From Desulfitobacterium_A sp034927245 (GTDB lineage: Bacteria > Bacillota > Desulfitobacteriia > Desulfitobacteriales > Desulfitobacteriaceae), in NCBI RefSeq assembly GCF_034927245.1, contig NZ_JAYFQK010000011.1:1-64000 (forward strand): 64,000 bases of DNA, read 5' to 3'. Each line of letters begins with the position of its first letter. Position 1 is the first letter of the stretch. Below the pieces are notes generated by a model. That model was not told the DNA's origin. It searched no databases and worked only from the letters and a program-made list of their open reading frames with translations. Positions 8,368 to 16,721 of the stretch are shown here, one piece after another. A program made the translations under genes and the position numbers.

Positions 8368-8387
8368 TTGTCTCTTTTAAGAGACAA
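8368..8387. promoter_or_regulatory. 20-bp inverted repeat upstream of the CoA operon
   Basis: TTGTCTCTTTTAAGAGACAA: two perfect 9-base arms around TT, 220 bases upstream of the first gene. The size and symmetry fit an operator for a dimeric repressor. No regulator gene is adjacent and no T run follows, so it is not a terminator. Confidence 0.4.
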
Positions 8388-8609
8388 AAGATAAAAGATA
8401 TCACTTTCACTTAACTCAATTTAGAATGAATGGGATATAAAAGTATAGAATATTCCGCTATTTCAAAAATATATTTCTAACGTAGAGAATTTTCAGAATG
8501 TTGGAACCATTTTTGCAATAATAAATGTTATCTAGGAACGATTTGAGGTGGACATGAAAATCAAGGAATACTTTTTTTGAAAAACTAAAGAAACGAGGTG
8601 GAATTTTCT

Positions 8610-9473
8610 GTGGGGATCAGCAAAATTGGCGTTCTAGGTGCCGGCACGATGGGAGCAGGAATTGCTCAAGCTGCCGCCCAGAGCGGATTTAAAGTTGTTT
8701 TAGTTGATGTCAGCGAAGAGTTTGTTCATCGTGGACTTGAACGGATGGGAAACGCGCTGCAAAAACTTGTGGAAAAGGGAAAGCTTCCCGCTGATGAAAG
8801 AGCGGGCATTTTGTCAAGGATCGAAGGAAAAGTCGGTCTTGAGAATTTTAAAGATGTAGATATTGTCATCGAAGCCATAGTGGAAAATATGGAGCTAAAG
8901 AAAAAGGTTTACGCAGAATTGGATCAGATTTGCCCGAAGCAGGCGATTTTAGCCAGTAATACATCCTCTCTCTCGATCACGGAGATTGGAGCAGCGACCC
9001 AAAATCCGGGTCGCGTAATCGGAATGCATTTCTTCAATCCCGTACCCGTCATGAAGTTGGTAGAGGTCATTCCCGGAATTGAAACGAGCGAAGAAGCGGT
9101 TGGTTTGGTCATGAAACTGGCTCAACAATTTGGAAAGGTTCCGATTAATGCCAAGGAGTCCCCGGGATTTATTGTTAACCGTATACTCGTTCCGATGATC
9201 AATGAAGCCATTCAAGCGTATCAAGAAGGGGTCGGATCTGCCGAAGATATTGATATGGCGATGAAGCTGGGGGCTAATTTCCCGATGGGGCCGCTTGCTT
9301 TGGCGGATATGGTTGGAATTGATGTCGTTTTAGCGGTAATGGAAGTATTTTATCAGGAGTTTAACGATTCAAAATATCGCCCGGCTCTTTTGCTTAAACA
9401 AATGGTTAGGGCCGGCCATTTGGGCGTGAAAACCGGCAAGGGCTTCTATGATTATAGGAAGGTGAATAAGTAA
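8610..9473 (+). CDS. hbd: 3-hydroxybutyryl-CoA dehydrogenase
   Basis: Interconverts acetoacetyl-CoA and 3-hydroxybutyryl-CoA with NAD(P)H in the cytoplasm. The dinucleotide-binding loop GVLGAGTMGAGIAQ is at residues 7-20, the catalytic His is in GMHFFNPVPVMKLVEV, and the C-terminal helical domain includes GPLALADMVGIDV and KTGKGFYDY. 287 residues is normal. GTG 8610 is the start: the in-frame GTG at 8598 lies inside the ribosome site GAGGTGG (8595-8601). First gene of a four-gene operon; its TAA overlaps the ATG of the thiolase gene (TAATG). Confidence 0.93.
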   Translation: MGISKIGVLGAGTMGAGIAQAAAQSGFKVVLVDVSEEFVHRGLERMGNALQKLVEKGKLPADERAGILSRIEGKVGLENFKDVDIVIEAIVENMELKKKVYAELDQICPKQAILASNTSSLSITEIGAATQNPGRVIGMHFFNPVPVMKLVEVIPGIETSEEAVGLVMKLAQQFGKVPINAKESPGFIVNRILVPMINEAIQAYQEGVGSAEDIDMAMKLGANFPMGPLALADMVGIDVVLAVMEVFYQEFNDSKYRPALLLKQMVRAGHLGVKTGKGFYDYRKVNK

Positions 9474-10651
9474 TGCGTGAAGTTGTCATTGTAGGTGCAC
9501 AGCGTACACCTATCGGAGATTATCTTGGTTCATTAAAAGATCTGACTGCGATCGATCTTGGGATAACCGCTTTGAAAGCAGCCCTGGAAAAGGCCTCCTT
9601 GGATGCCGGACAGATTGAAGAAGTGGTGGCAGGGAACGTTTTCCAAGCGGGTCTGAAAGGGAACCCAGCACGTCAAGTTGCCTTGAAAGCAGGGTGTCCT
9701 TTAGAAACCGTGGCCGTGACGGTCAATCAATTATGCCCATCATCAATGCGGGCCACGGAAATCTTAGCCCAAGAGATTGCCCTGGGTAAGGTGGATATTG
9801 GGGCAGCGGTCGGTATGGAGAGTATGTCAAACGTTCCTTATCTTATACCCAAGGCACGGAGCGGTTATCGGATGGGAAATGGGGTAATCGTCGACGCTAT
9901 GCTCAATGATGGCTTGTTTGACGCTTTCTATGACTATCATATGGGCATGACAGCGGAAAACTTAGCGGATCAGTACGGGATTTCTCGTGAAGAGCAGGAT
10001 GAACTGGCGCTGTTGAGCCACCAACGCGCAATTCAAGCCATTCAAACCGACAAATTTAAAGAAGAAATTGTGCCGGTTGAAATCAAGACCAAAAAAGGAG
10101 TTACCGTAGTTGACACGGATGAGCATCCCAATGCTTCAACGAGTGCGGAGGCTCTGGCAAAGTTAAAAACGGCGTTTAAAAAGGATGGTACGGTTACCGC
10201 AGGGAATGCTTCGGGCTTAAATGATGGAGGTTCGGCGCTAATCCTGATGGCGGCTGAGAAGGCGGCTGAGCTGGGTATTAAGCCCTTGGCTAAAATTGTT
10301 TCAACCGCATCGGCTGCGGTAGATCCTAAGATTATGGGGATTGGCGTAGTTCCGGCCGTGAAAAGAGCCTTAAAGTTTGCTCAATTAAGCCTGGAGGATA
10401 TTGATTACTGGGAACTGAACGAAGCTTTTGCCGCTCAATTCTTAGCTTGCAATCGCGAACTCAATATCAGCATGGATAAAGTCAATGCGAATGGTTCGGG
10501 GATTTCCTTGGGGCATCCGGTCGGTAATACCGGTGTCCGCTTAATTGTGAGCCTGCTGCATGAAATGCGGCGCCGCAAAGCGAGATACGGCTGTGCATCT
10601 TTGTGTGCCGGCGGCGGTCCTGCAGTTGCTACCGTAATTGAACTTCTATAA
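9473..10651 (+). CDS. Acetyl-CoA acetyltransferase (thiolase)
   Basis: Condenses two acetyl-CoA to acetoacetyl-CoA, or the reverse. 392 residues. The nucleophile Cys is about residue 88 in NQLCPSSMRATE, where most thiolases have CGSG. ELNEAFAAQF and NGSGISLGHPVG carry the His of the oxyanion/acid-base pair, and the second catalytic Cys is about 378 in LCAGGGPA. Substitution of the usual CGSGLKA loop by CPSSMRA is a notable variation that may change acyl-chain preference. Translationally coupled to hbd, and 15 bases before the acyl-CoA dehydrogenase gene. Confidence 0.9.
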   Translation: MREVVIVGAQRTPIGDYLGSLKDLTAIDLGITALKAALEKASLDAGQIEEVVAGNVFQAGLKGNPARQVALKAGCPLETVAVTVNQLCPSSMRATEILAQEIALGKVDIGAAVGMESMSNVPYLIPKARSGYRMGNGVIVDAMLNDGLFDAFYDYHMGMTAENLADQYGISREEQDELALLSHQRAIQAIQTDKFKEEIVPVEIKTKKGVTVVDTDEHPNASTSAEALAKLKTAFKKDGTVTAGNASGLNDGGSALILMAAEKAAELGIKPLAKIVSTASAAVDPKIMGIGVVPAVKRALKFAQLSLEDIDYWELNEAFAAQFLACNRELNISMDKVNANGSGISLGHPVGNTGVRLIVSLLHEMRRRKARYGCASLCAGGGPAVATVIELL

Positions 10652-10666
10652 GGGGAGGAAAAAATA

Positions 10667-11803
10667 ATGGATTTCAAATATACCGATGAACAGGAAGCGA
10701 TGCGTTTAGTTGCCAGAAAGTTTGCGGAAAGAGAGATAGCCCCGGTGGCCGGAGCATATGATGAAAAGGATGAGTTTCCTTGGGAGTTAATCCATAAGCT
10801 TCATGAAGTTGGGCTTTTAACAATCGGAGTCCCGGAGGAATATGGCGGACCGGGTTTGGATCCCACAACCCAGGCCTTAGTTGCCGAGGAACTCGCCTTT
10901 GGAGATGCGGGCACGTCCACAACGGTGGTTGCCAGTAATCTGCTGGGTGCAAACCCCGTTTTAGTTGGTGCAAATGATGATCAGAAAAGACGTTTCTATA
11001 ATGTTATGAATGAAGGAAAACTTACCGCTTTTTGTTTGACCGAGCCGGGGGCCGGTTCGGATGCGGTGAGCTTATCGACTACCGCACGTCGGGAAGGAGA
11101 TTACTATATCCTCAATGGGACAAAACAGTTTATCTCCAACGGCGGAGTAGCAGATATCTTTACCGTTTTTGCGACAACCAATAAATCCCTGCGCCATAAA
11201 GGAATAGTCGCCTTCATGGTTGATGCGCATACTCCGGGGATCAGCATTGGGAAGAAAGAAAATAAAATGGGGATTCGGACGTCTGATACCTGTCAAGTGG
11301 TTTTTGAAGATGTCAAAGTTCCGGTTGAAAATCGCCTAGGTGAAGAGGGTGAAGGCTGGTCGATTTGCATGAAATCCTTGGATATTTCCCGTCCCTTTAT
11401 TGCGGCGATGGCGGTCGGAATTGCTCAGGCTGCTTATGAAGCGGCGGTAAAATACGCAAAAGAGCGGATTGCCTTCGGAAAACCGATTGCCACATTCCAA
11501 GCGATCCAGTTTATGCTGGCAGATATGGCCATGGAAATTGAAGCTTCACGTCTGTTTGTGCATAAAGCATGTTACCTGAGAGAACAAGGTCTGCCCTTTA
11601 CGCAAATGGCTTCCTTCGCAAAAGCTTTCGCAGGAGACACAGCGATGAAGGTTACTGTCGATGCTGTACAAGTTTTAGGCGGGTATGGATATGTCAAAGA
11701 GTATTCGGTTGAGAAATATATGCGGGATGCCAAGATCATGCAAATTTACGAAGGAACAAACCAAATTCAGCGAGTTGTCATTGCCAATAACATTTTACGA
11801 TAA
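10667..11803 (+). CDS. Acyl-CoA dehydrogenase, short-chain type
   Basis: A 378-residue FAD enzyme that oxidises acyl-CoA to enoyl-CoA, or in butyrate formers reduces crotonyl-CoA. FAD/substrate motifs AFCLTEPGAGSDA and FISNGGVADIF are present. The catalytic glutamate is about residue 362 in IYEGTNQIQRVV, with QVLGGYGYVKEY before it. GGGGAGG precedes ATG 10667. Third gene of the operon. No etfAB or crotonase gene accompanies it here, so electron carrier and hydratase must come from elsewhere. Confidence 0.9.
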   Translation: MDFKYTDEQEAMRLVARKFAEREIAPVAGAYDEKDEFPWELIHKLHEVGLLTIGVPEEYGGPGLDPTTQALVAEELAFGDAGTSTTVVASNLLGANPVLVGANDDQKRRFYNVMNEGKLTAFCLTEPGAGSDAVSLSTTARREGDYYILNGTKQFISNGGVADIFTVFATTNKSLRHKGIVAFMVDAHTPGISIGKKENKMGIRTSDTCQVVFEDVKVPVENRLGEEGEGWSICMKSLDISRPFIAAMAVGIAQAAYEAAVKYAKERIAFGKPIATFQAIQFMLADMAMEIEASRLFVHKACYLREQGLPFTQMASFAKAFAGDTAMKVTVDAVQVLGGYGYVKEYSVEKYMRDAKIMQIYEGTNQIQRVVIANNILR

Positions 11804-11852
11804 GCAGATTTAGGAAGTGAGTGAGAAGAAAAATATCCAGAGGAGGGGCTTT

Positions 11853-13187
11853 ATGCGTTTTAATGAGGAATACCGGAAAAAATTAGTAACCCCTGAGGAA
11901 GCTGTTCGTGTGGTCAAGTCCGGTGATTGGGTGGATTATGGTTCGTTTACAGGGCAGGTTGTTGAGCTTGACAAAGCATTAGCGGCCCGCAAGCATGAAC
12001 TTTTTGATGTAAAGATACGTGCGGTTACGGCGCTGAGACCTCCGGAAATCGTCAAAGTTGATCCGGACGGGCAACATTTCGTGTATAATAACTGGCATTT
12101 TAGTGGTCTCGACCGCAAACTTCATGATCAAGGACTTTGCTATCATACTCCTTTGCTTTACCATGAACTTCCCGGGTATTATCGACGTTTTCTTGATATT
12201 GATGTGGCAATGCTCCCGGTGACTCCGATGGATACGCATGGATATTTTAACTTTGGTCCCCAAGTTTCCCATACCAAGGCCATTTGTGACAAGGCAAAAG
12301 TGATTATTCTTGAGGTTAACCCCAATATACCGCGCTGTTTGGGAGGAAAAGAAGAAAGTATCCATATTTCAGAAGTGGATTATATTGTTGAAGCCAATTG
12401 GAAGATGCCCCAGGTTCCGAGCGGTACCCCGACAGAGATCGAGGAGAAAATTGCAACGTATATCATGTCTGAGATTGAAGACGGGAGCTGCATCCAGCTG
12501 GGTATCGGGGGTATGCCGAATGCCGTAGGTCGGATGATTGCCCAATCCGATCTCAAGGATTTGGGTATTCATAGCGAGATGTTCACAGAGTCTATGGTTG
12601 ATATGGTAGAATCGGGACGTGTGAATGGAACGAAGAAGACGCTTGATCGCTATAAGGTGACTTATTCATTCTCCTTTGGAACCCAGAAAACTTATGACTT
12701 TTTACACAATAATCCGATGTGTGCCGCCTATCCCGTTGATTATACCAACGATCCGTTAATTATTGCCCAAAATGATAAGGTTGTTTCCATTAACAACTGT
12801 ATCGAGGTGGATTTAACGGGTCAAGTTTGCTCAGAATCTTCGGGAACCCGTCAAATCAGCGGAACCGGGGGACAGTTTGATTTTGCCTATGGTTCGTATC
12901 GTTCTAAGGGGGGAAAATCCTTCATTGCCATGGAGTCGACCTATAAGAAAGGCGGCGAACTTCGTTCGAGGATTAACCCGATTTTAGCCCCGGGAGCGGT
13001 GATCACAACCCATCGCGCAATCGTTCAATACTTGGTCACCGAGTATGGAATTGTGAACTTGAAAGGAAAATCAACCTGGGAACGCGCTGAAGCTTTGATT
13101 TCAATTGCCCATCCTGACTTCCGTGAGGATTTGATCAAAGAGGCAGAGAAACTCGGAGTTTGGCGTAGAAGCAAGAGTTTGGCGTAG
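11853..13187 (+). CDS. Acetyl-CoA hydrolase/CoA-transferase family (butyryl-/4-hydroxybutyrate CoA-transferase type)
   Basis: Moves CoA between a short-chain acid and acetyl-CoA through a glutamyl-CoA intermediate. 444 residues; the active-site Glu is in CSESSGTRQISGTGGQFDF near residue 328, with LGIGGMPNAVG before it. It is close to butyryl-CoA:acetate and 4-hydroxybutyrate CoA-transferases, which sequence motifs alone cannot separate. ATG 11853 is used because GAGGAGGGG lies just before it; the longer frame from GTG 11817 would contain this ribosome site. The last codons are altered by a perfect 19-bp tandem duplication (13156-13193). Last gene of the operon, followed by the terminator at 13213. 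Confidence 0.85.
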   Translation: MRFNEEYRKKLVTPEEAVRVVKSGDWVDYGSFTGQVVELDKALAARKHELFDVKIRAVTALRPPEIVKVDPDGQHFVYNNWHFSGLDRKLHDQGLCYHTPLLYHELPGYYRRFLDIDVAMLPVTPMDTHGYFNFGPQVSHTKAICDKAKVIILEVNPNIPRCLGGKEESIHISEVDYIVEANWKMPQVPSGTPTEIEEKIATYIMSEIEDGSCIQLGIGGMPNAVGRMIAQSDLKDLGIHSEMFTESMVDMVESGRVNGTKKTLDRYKVTYSFSFGTQKTYDFLHNNPMCAAYPVDYTNDPLIIAQNDKVVSINNCIEVDLTGQVCSESSGTRQISGTGGQFDFAYGSYRSKGGKSFIAMESTYKKGGELRSRINPILAPGAVITTHRAIVQYLVTEYGIVNLKGKSTWERAEALISIAHPDFREDLIKEAEKLGVWRRSKSLA

Positions 13188-13193
13188 AAGCAA
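13156..13193. repeat. Perfect 19-bp tandem duplication at the CoA-transferase stop
   Basis: GAGTTTGGCGTAGAAGCAA occurs twice head to tail. The second copy is read in another frame and supplies the TAG stop at 13185-13187. Without the duplication the protein would end ...VWRRSNK at a TAA. Confidence 0.95.
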
Positions 13194-13212
13194 TAAATAA
13201 TTTTAAAAAATT

Positions 13213-13257
13213 GAACTTGCTTCAGATGAGGATAATTCCCAAGTCTGAAGCAAGTTC
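13213..13257 (+). terminator. Intrinsic terminator of the CoA operon
   Basis: GAACTTGCTTCAGA pairs perfectly with TCTGAAGCAAGTTC (14 bp) across a 17-base loop; CTTTAT follows. Confidence 0.75.
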
Positions 13258-13301
13258 CTTTATCCGATGATTTTATATTTTTGTAGAAGAGGGAAGATAA
13301 A

Positions 13302-14063
13302 ATGGCATACTGTCAAGTTAACGGGAAGAAGATTTTCTATAATGAAAGCTCCTCGCCAAGCCGTAACGATTCTGCTGTGTTATTTATTCATGGTGCGGGA
13401 GGTTCAAGTGAAGTTTGGGCAAACCAGCTTTCCCAAATTGAGGGATATCGTTTACTGGCTTTAGATTTACCCGGGCATGGGCACTCGGAAGGGAACGCTA
13501 TGAATGATATCAAAGACTATAGCCGCTTTATTGCGGACTTCATCAAGGCCTTAGACTTAAAATCAGTCATTCTCGCCGGGCATTCGATGGGCGGGGGAAT
13601 TGTTTTAGAATGTGCTCTGTCTCAGCCCAAATGGCTCAAGGAAATCGTTGTGGTAGATTCGGGAGCGCGTCTTCGGGTAAAAACGGAAACCCTCGAGCAA
13701 CTGGCAGAGGGAAAATTGCCTTTCAATATTATTCCTTACCTTTATAGCCGGAACAGTGCTCTGGAAATACTCAGCCAGGCGTTAGAGGAGATGAAAAGCG
13801 TCCCAGCGGAAGTTTATTTGGCAGATTTCCAAGCGTGCGATGCTTTTGATCGGAGTAAAGACATTCAGAATATAAATATACCTGCCTGTATTCTTTGCGG
13901 AGAGTATGATCAAATGACACCTCCGAAGTACTCTCATGCTCTTCATGAAGCATTACCCATGTCTACATACGTTATGGTCCCGTCAGCCGGGCATATGAGC
14001 ATGCGAGAAAACCCCGAAGCGGTCAATAAGGCGATAGCAGAGTCAATCCTAAACCAATTTTGA
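13302..14063 (+). CDS. Alpha/beta hydrolase
   Basis: A 253-residue cytoplasmic hydrolase with the complete triad: oxyanion region FIHGAGGSSEVW, nucleophile Ser in LAGHSMGGG (about residue 95), Asp in CGEYDQMTP (about 203) and His in SAGHMSM (about 231). Lid region between about 130 and 190. No signal peptide. It resembles esterases and C-C hydrolases of the MhpC/RsbQ-like type; substrate not predictable. Lies about 115 bases after the CoA operon with its own ribosome site (AGAGGGAAG), separated by the terminator. Its 3' end overlaps the convergent siroheme/ferredoxin gene by 15 bases. Confidence 0.8.
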   Translation: MAYCQVNGKKIFYNESSSPSRNDSAVLFIHGAGGSSEVWANQLSQIEGYRLLALDLPGHGHSEGNAMNDIKDYSRFIADFIKALDLKSVILAGHSMGGGIVLECALSQPKWLKEIVVVDSGARLRVKTETLEQLAEGKLPFNIIPYLYSRNSALEILSQALEEMKSVPAEVYLADFQACDAFDRSKDIQNINIPACILCGEYDQMTPPKYSHALHEALPMSTYVMVPSAGHMSMRENPEAVNKAIAESILNQF

Positions 14064-14648
14064 ACGTTCAAGAAAATGAGTAAGCCTTTCCTCGCTCAAT
14101 CCATGCTTACAATAATCCTGGAAGATACCTAAGATCCAGTTTATAGCTTCTTCCCCACTTGAGACTTTTCCTGAAGTTTGAGCAAATCGGGGATGCCTTC
14201 CTAAGCGACCTCCTAAACTAAGCATCCAGCCTGACTCTTTAGGGATAATTTTTTCAGTAGGGCAACTGCGAATACACATACCACAGGATACACAAAGATT
14301 GGGATCAATATTTATTTGCTCATTATGCCAAGTAATTGCATTTTCCGAACAAGTAGAGACACATGTTTGGCATCCCGAACAAAAGTTTTCAGAAAGTTGG
14401 GGGGTTATAAAGCCTGTAACACCAATATCCTTAATTTGGGGTTGAGAACATCTATTGGGGCATCCCGCCAAGGCGATTTTGGGAACATGGTGGTAAAGAT
14501 ACACTCGAAAACGTTCTTTTAGAGTCGCATTAAGGTCAAGCTTTTGCAGACCTTCTTCAAGCTCTTGGTTAAACTCTGACCAATCCATTGCTGCTAGTGA
14601 ACAATTTGGACGGCAATGCTCTATAAAATAATCGGGTAATTTGCTCAT
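14049..14648 (-). CDS. Small sulfite/nitrite-reductase-like protein with 2[4Fe-4S] ferredoxin domain
   Basis: About 199 residues. The N-terminal half looks like a shortened sulfite/nitrite-reductase 4Fe-4S/siroheme region: HCRPNCSLAAMD and ALAGCPNRCSQPQIKDIG give four Cys in two pairs as siroheme-[4Fe-4S] ligands. The C-terminal half is a bacterial ferredoxin, CSGCQTCVSTC and CVSCGMCIRSC, each with a matching downstream Cys-Pro partner. Probably an electron-transfer or small siroheme protein, related in pattern to AsrC/DsrAB C-terminal parts. Start ATG 14648 follows GGAGGT; the longer frame from 14699 lacks a ribosome site. Monocistronic, convergent with the hydrolase. Confidence 0.65.
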   Translation of the reverse strand: MSKLPDYFIEHCRPNCSLAAMDWSEFNQELEEGLQKLDLNATLKERFRVYLYHHVPKIALAGCPNRCSQPQIKDIGVTGFITPQLSENFCSGCQTCVSTCSENAITWHNEQINIDPNLCVSCGMCIRSCPTEKIIPKESGWMLSLGGRLGRHPRFAQTSGKVSSGEEAINWILGIFQDYCKHGLSEERLTHFLERSKLV

Positions 14649-14763
14649 TTCATACCTCCAATTTATGCATGAATGATATTCTAGTTTCATCTTACCCATG
14701 AATTAAGGAACGGACCGTGTTTTGAATCACATATTCTATGAAAATATAAAAAAGAGTAAGTCA

Positions 14764-14840
14764 ATAAAACCAAAAACCCCGCAATTTCTTGCGGGGTCTA
14801 CGTTCTACTGGAGCCGATGGTCGGAATCGAACCGACGACC
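14764..14840. repeat. Left direct repeat (att-like), partial tRNA-Thr with terminator
   Basis: These 77 bases match 16514-16590 with only 2 mismatches, both in the terminator loop. The repeat contains the 3' third of tRNA-Thr (T arm, acceptor strand, CCA; 14809-14840) plus the 41 bases after it. Beyond 14840 the match stops and no tRNA remains. Together with the intact tRNA at 16559-16633 this is the pattern left by site-specific integration into a tRNA 3' end. Confidence 0.85.
14809..14840 (-). pseudogene. Truncated tRNA-Thr (3' part only)
   Basis: Minus-strand T arm GTCGGTTCGATTCCGAC, acceptor strand and CCA are identical to the intact tRNA-Thr(CGT); anticodon arm, D arm and 5' acceptor strand are missing. 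Followed on the minus strand by a copy of the tRNA terminator (14773-14796). Confidence 0.85.
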
Positions 14841-15034
14841 GGTGGTTGTTCGATGCTACTATGTTTTGCTTTCATAATCTGGTGAGGGAGGGGTTAGCCC
14901 ACCCTTTTAGCATAAAGCTATTATTAGCCATTCGTGTAATGATATTTTGTATCAGTTCTAAATACCTAATTTTTGTTTCTGAACATTTCTCAATCATCAG
15001 ATGCACCTCCTCTAAAACAAACCCCGCTTAACTT

Positions 15035-16054
15035 CTACTCGTCCTTATCCGTTTCCCCTTTCAGATATTTGGACATCTCTTTATCAAACTGCGAAATATA
15101 ATTCTTATCCTGTCGCACACGGAACTGCTCATAAATTCCCTCGGCTTTTTTTACAGCATCCCCATGGGAAACTTTACCTTTCCCTTCGAGGACTTTTCTG
15201 CGGTTGTTCTTCAGAAAATTATCAGTTTCCCGAAGCCAGTCAGCCATGCTCATCGGGATCTCATCCTCCGCCATTAACTCCGCATAGTCAATGAACATTG
15301 CCACGATTCGGTTCATTCGTGATAGTTCTTTTTCACTTAGATAATTTTTTGCAATTACTACATCTTGCTTAATGATTTTCCCGTCCGGGGCTGCCTTCCA
15401 AGTAGTTAGTCCCATTGTTGGATGCTCAGAGTTGGCTCTCTTGGCAATCAACTCTGCCGCAGTTTTTCCTGTGATGGCATAGTGAAGCTTGTTCTGCACA
15501 AAGGCATAAAACTCCCGCGTAAGGTTGCTTTTTTTATCATAATCGTAGCTGCATTGTTCGAACACATCAGCAATTTTCTGGTAAGCTCTTCGCTCACTGG
15601 CCCGAATCTCACGGATGCGTTCCAGCAATTCATCAAAATAATCCTTACCAAAAGGCCTTCCGTTTTTAAGCAACTCATTATTTAAGACAAAGCCTTTTTG
15701 GATATATTCGTGCAGAGTTTTTGTCGCCCACTGCCGAAATCGTGTGGCTTTTTTTGAATTAACACGGTATCCAACGGCTATGATTGCATCAAGGTTATAG
15801 AAATCCACTAAACGAGAAACCTCGCGGCTGCCCTCGTATTGAACCTGTGCAAATTTTGCACAGGTTGAGTTTTTATCCAATTCTTCTTCCTTATAGATAT
15901 TGGAAAGATGCTTTGTTATAACGCTCCGTTCCGTTTCAAACAGCTCCGCAATCGCTTTTTGCGTCATCCAAAAGTCTTCATCTTCAAAGCGAACTGAAAC
16001 AGCCACTTTACCGCTGTCCGTCATATATAAAATGATTTTATCTTCGTGCTCCAA
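15035..16054 (-). CDS. RhuM family protein (island cargo)
   Basis: A 339-residue RhuM-type protein. The N-terminal DNA-binding part carries FWMTQKAIAELFETERSVITKHL (helix-turn-helix-like, about residues 28-50); the core family segment is VDFYNLDAIIAVGYRVN with FRQWATKTLHEYI; a helical C-terminal half follows. RhuM proteins are common in genomic islands and beside restriction and other defence genes; their molecular role is poorly known. TTG 16054 is the start, preceded by GGAAGGTGA. It is the only gene of a 1.8-kb segment between two tRNA-Thr repeats, with no integrase. Confidence 0.85.
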   Translation of the reverse strand: MEHEDKIILYMTDSGKVAVSVRFEDEDFWMTQKAIAELFETERSVITKHLSNIYKEEELDKNSTCAKFAQVQYEGSREVSRLVDFYNLDAIIAVGYRVNSKKATRFRQWATKTLHEYIQKGFVLNNELLKNGRPFGKDYFDELLERIREIRASERRAYQKIADVFEQCSYDYDKKSNLTREFYAFVQNKLHYAITGKTAAELIAKRANSEHPTMGLTTWKAAPDGKIIKQDVVIAKNYLSEKELSRMNRIVAMFIDYAELMAEDEIPMSMADWLRETDNFLKNNRRKVLEGKGKVSHGDAVKKAEGIYEQFRVRQDKNYISQFDKEMSKYLKGETDKDE

Positions 16055-16513
16055 CTCGTATCACCTTCCATATATGAAATAAATTACCCCTGCTGTGAAG
16101 TAATTTAGTAGTTAAGATTTTAAATCCATCGAATTCGGGGGGTAAAATCGATCGAGAAATTTGTCTATTTAGATTTATTATACCAAGATATCGAAGCTGA
16201 CGTTTAGGGACGGGCGGCATTTTGAACACTTGACCAGCCCCGCGAACATCTGAACCACGTCTTTGCTGTTTTCACACCGGCTATTGCACCAATTCCATGC
16301 TTGTCTATTATATGGAATTGATTTCAACATATTTAAGTTTATTCCTTCTATATTAACGGGGGAATAGTGGATAAAGATTAGATTAAAGCTTATCTGGTTC
16401 TTTAGGTTTGATTACCCTAATTCCTTGTGAAAATATGTATGCTTTTTCCCGTAAAGACTTTATCAACTGATTGTCAAATAAAAGCTTAAATGGCAACATG
16501 AACTGGTCAAATT
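16055..16513. other. 460-bp AT-rich island DNA without a gene
   Basis: Upstream DNA of the RhuM gene inside the island. It contains a hairpin AATTCCAT...ATGGAATT (16290-16320) and near 16224-16256 two imperfect direct copies of GAACA-YYTGA-ACC that look like a mobile-element end. No ORF of note. Confidence 0.5.
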
Positions 16514-16590
16514 ATAAAACCAAAAACCCCGCAATCGCTTGCGGGGTCTACGTTCTACTGGAGCCGATGGTCGGAATCGAACCGACGACC
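16514..16590. repeat. Right direct repeat (att-like) inside tRNA-Thr(CGT) locus
   Basis: Right copy of the 77-bp repeat described at 14764-14840. It includes the tRNA terminator (minus strand, CCCCGCAA/TTGCGGGG then TTTTT, 16523-16546) and the 3' part of the intact tRNA. Confidence 0.85.
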
Positions 16591-16633
16591 TGCTCATTAC
16601 GAGTGAGCTGCTCTACCTCTGAGCCACATCGGC
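16559..16633 (-). tRNA. tRNA-Thr(CGT)
   Basis: 75 bases with encoded CCA. Acceptor GCCGATG pairs with the 3' strand, the D arm includes GCTCAGAGGTAGAGC, the anticodon loop is CTCGTAA with anticodon CGT (reads ACG, Thr), and the T arm is GTCGGTTCGATTCCGAC. Intrinsic terminator at 16546-16523. Its 3' end is the right boundary of the RhuM island. Confidence 0.95.
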
Positions 16634-16721
16634 ATTTGAGACGTGTATCATTTTACTTTATTTAGAGGCTAAAGTCAACAGCTATCGTAAATCTAATTCA
16701 CCAATCGCTTCTCTATAATAA

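Larger units (their letters stand above)
8271..8609. other. 340-bp intergenic region
   Basis: Holds the chemoreceptor terminator (8322-8350), a 20-bp inverted repeat that may be an operator (8368-8387), AT-rich sequence likely to hold the promoter of the CoA operon, and the ribosome site GAGGTGG at 8595-8601. No small gene seen. Confidence 0.6.

Noticed and set aside
14764..16633. Prophage or integrative conjugative element
   Set aside because: No integrase, portal, relaxase or replication gene; only RhuM and flanking repeats, so it is called a minimal island.
16471..16665. 64-codon frame across tRNA-Thr(CGT)
   Set aside because: Runs antisense through the tRNA and its terminator, so it is not coding. 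The similar frame at 14789-15031 runs through the truncated tRNA copy.
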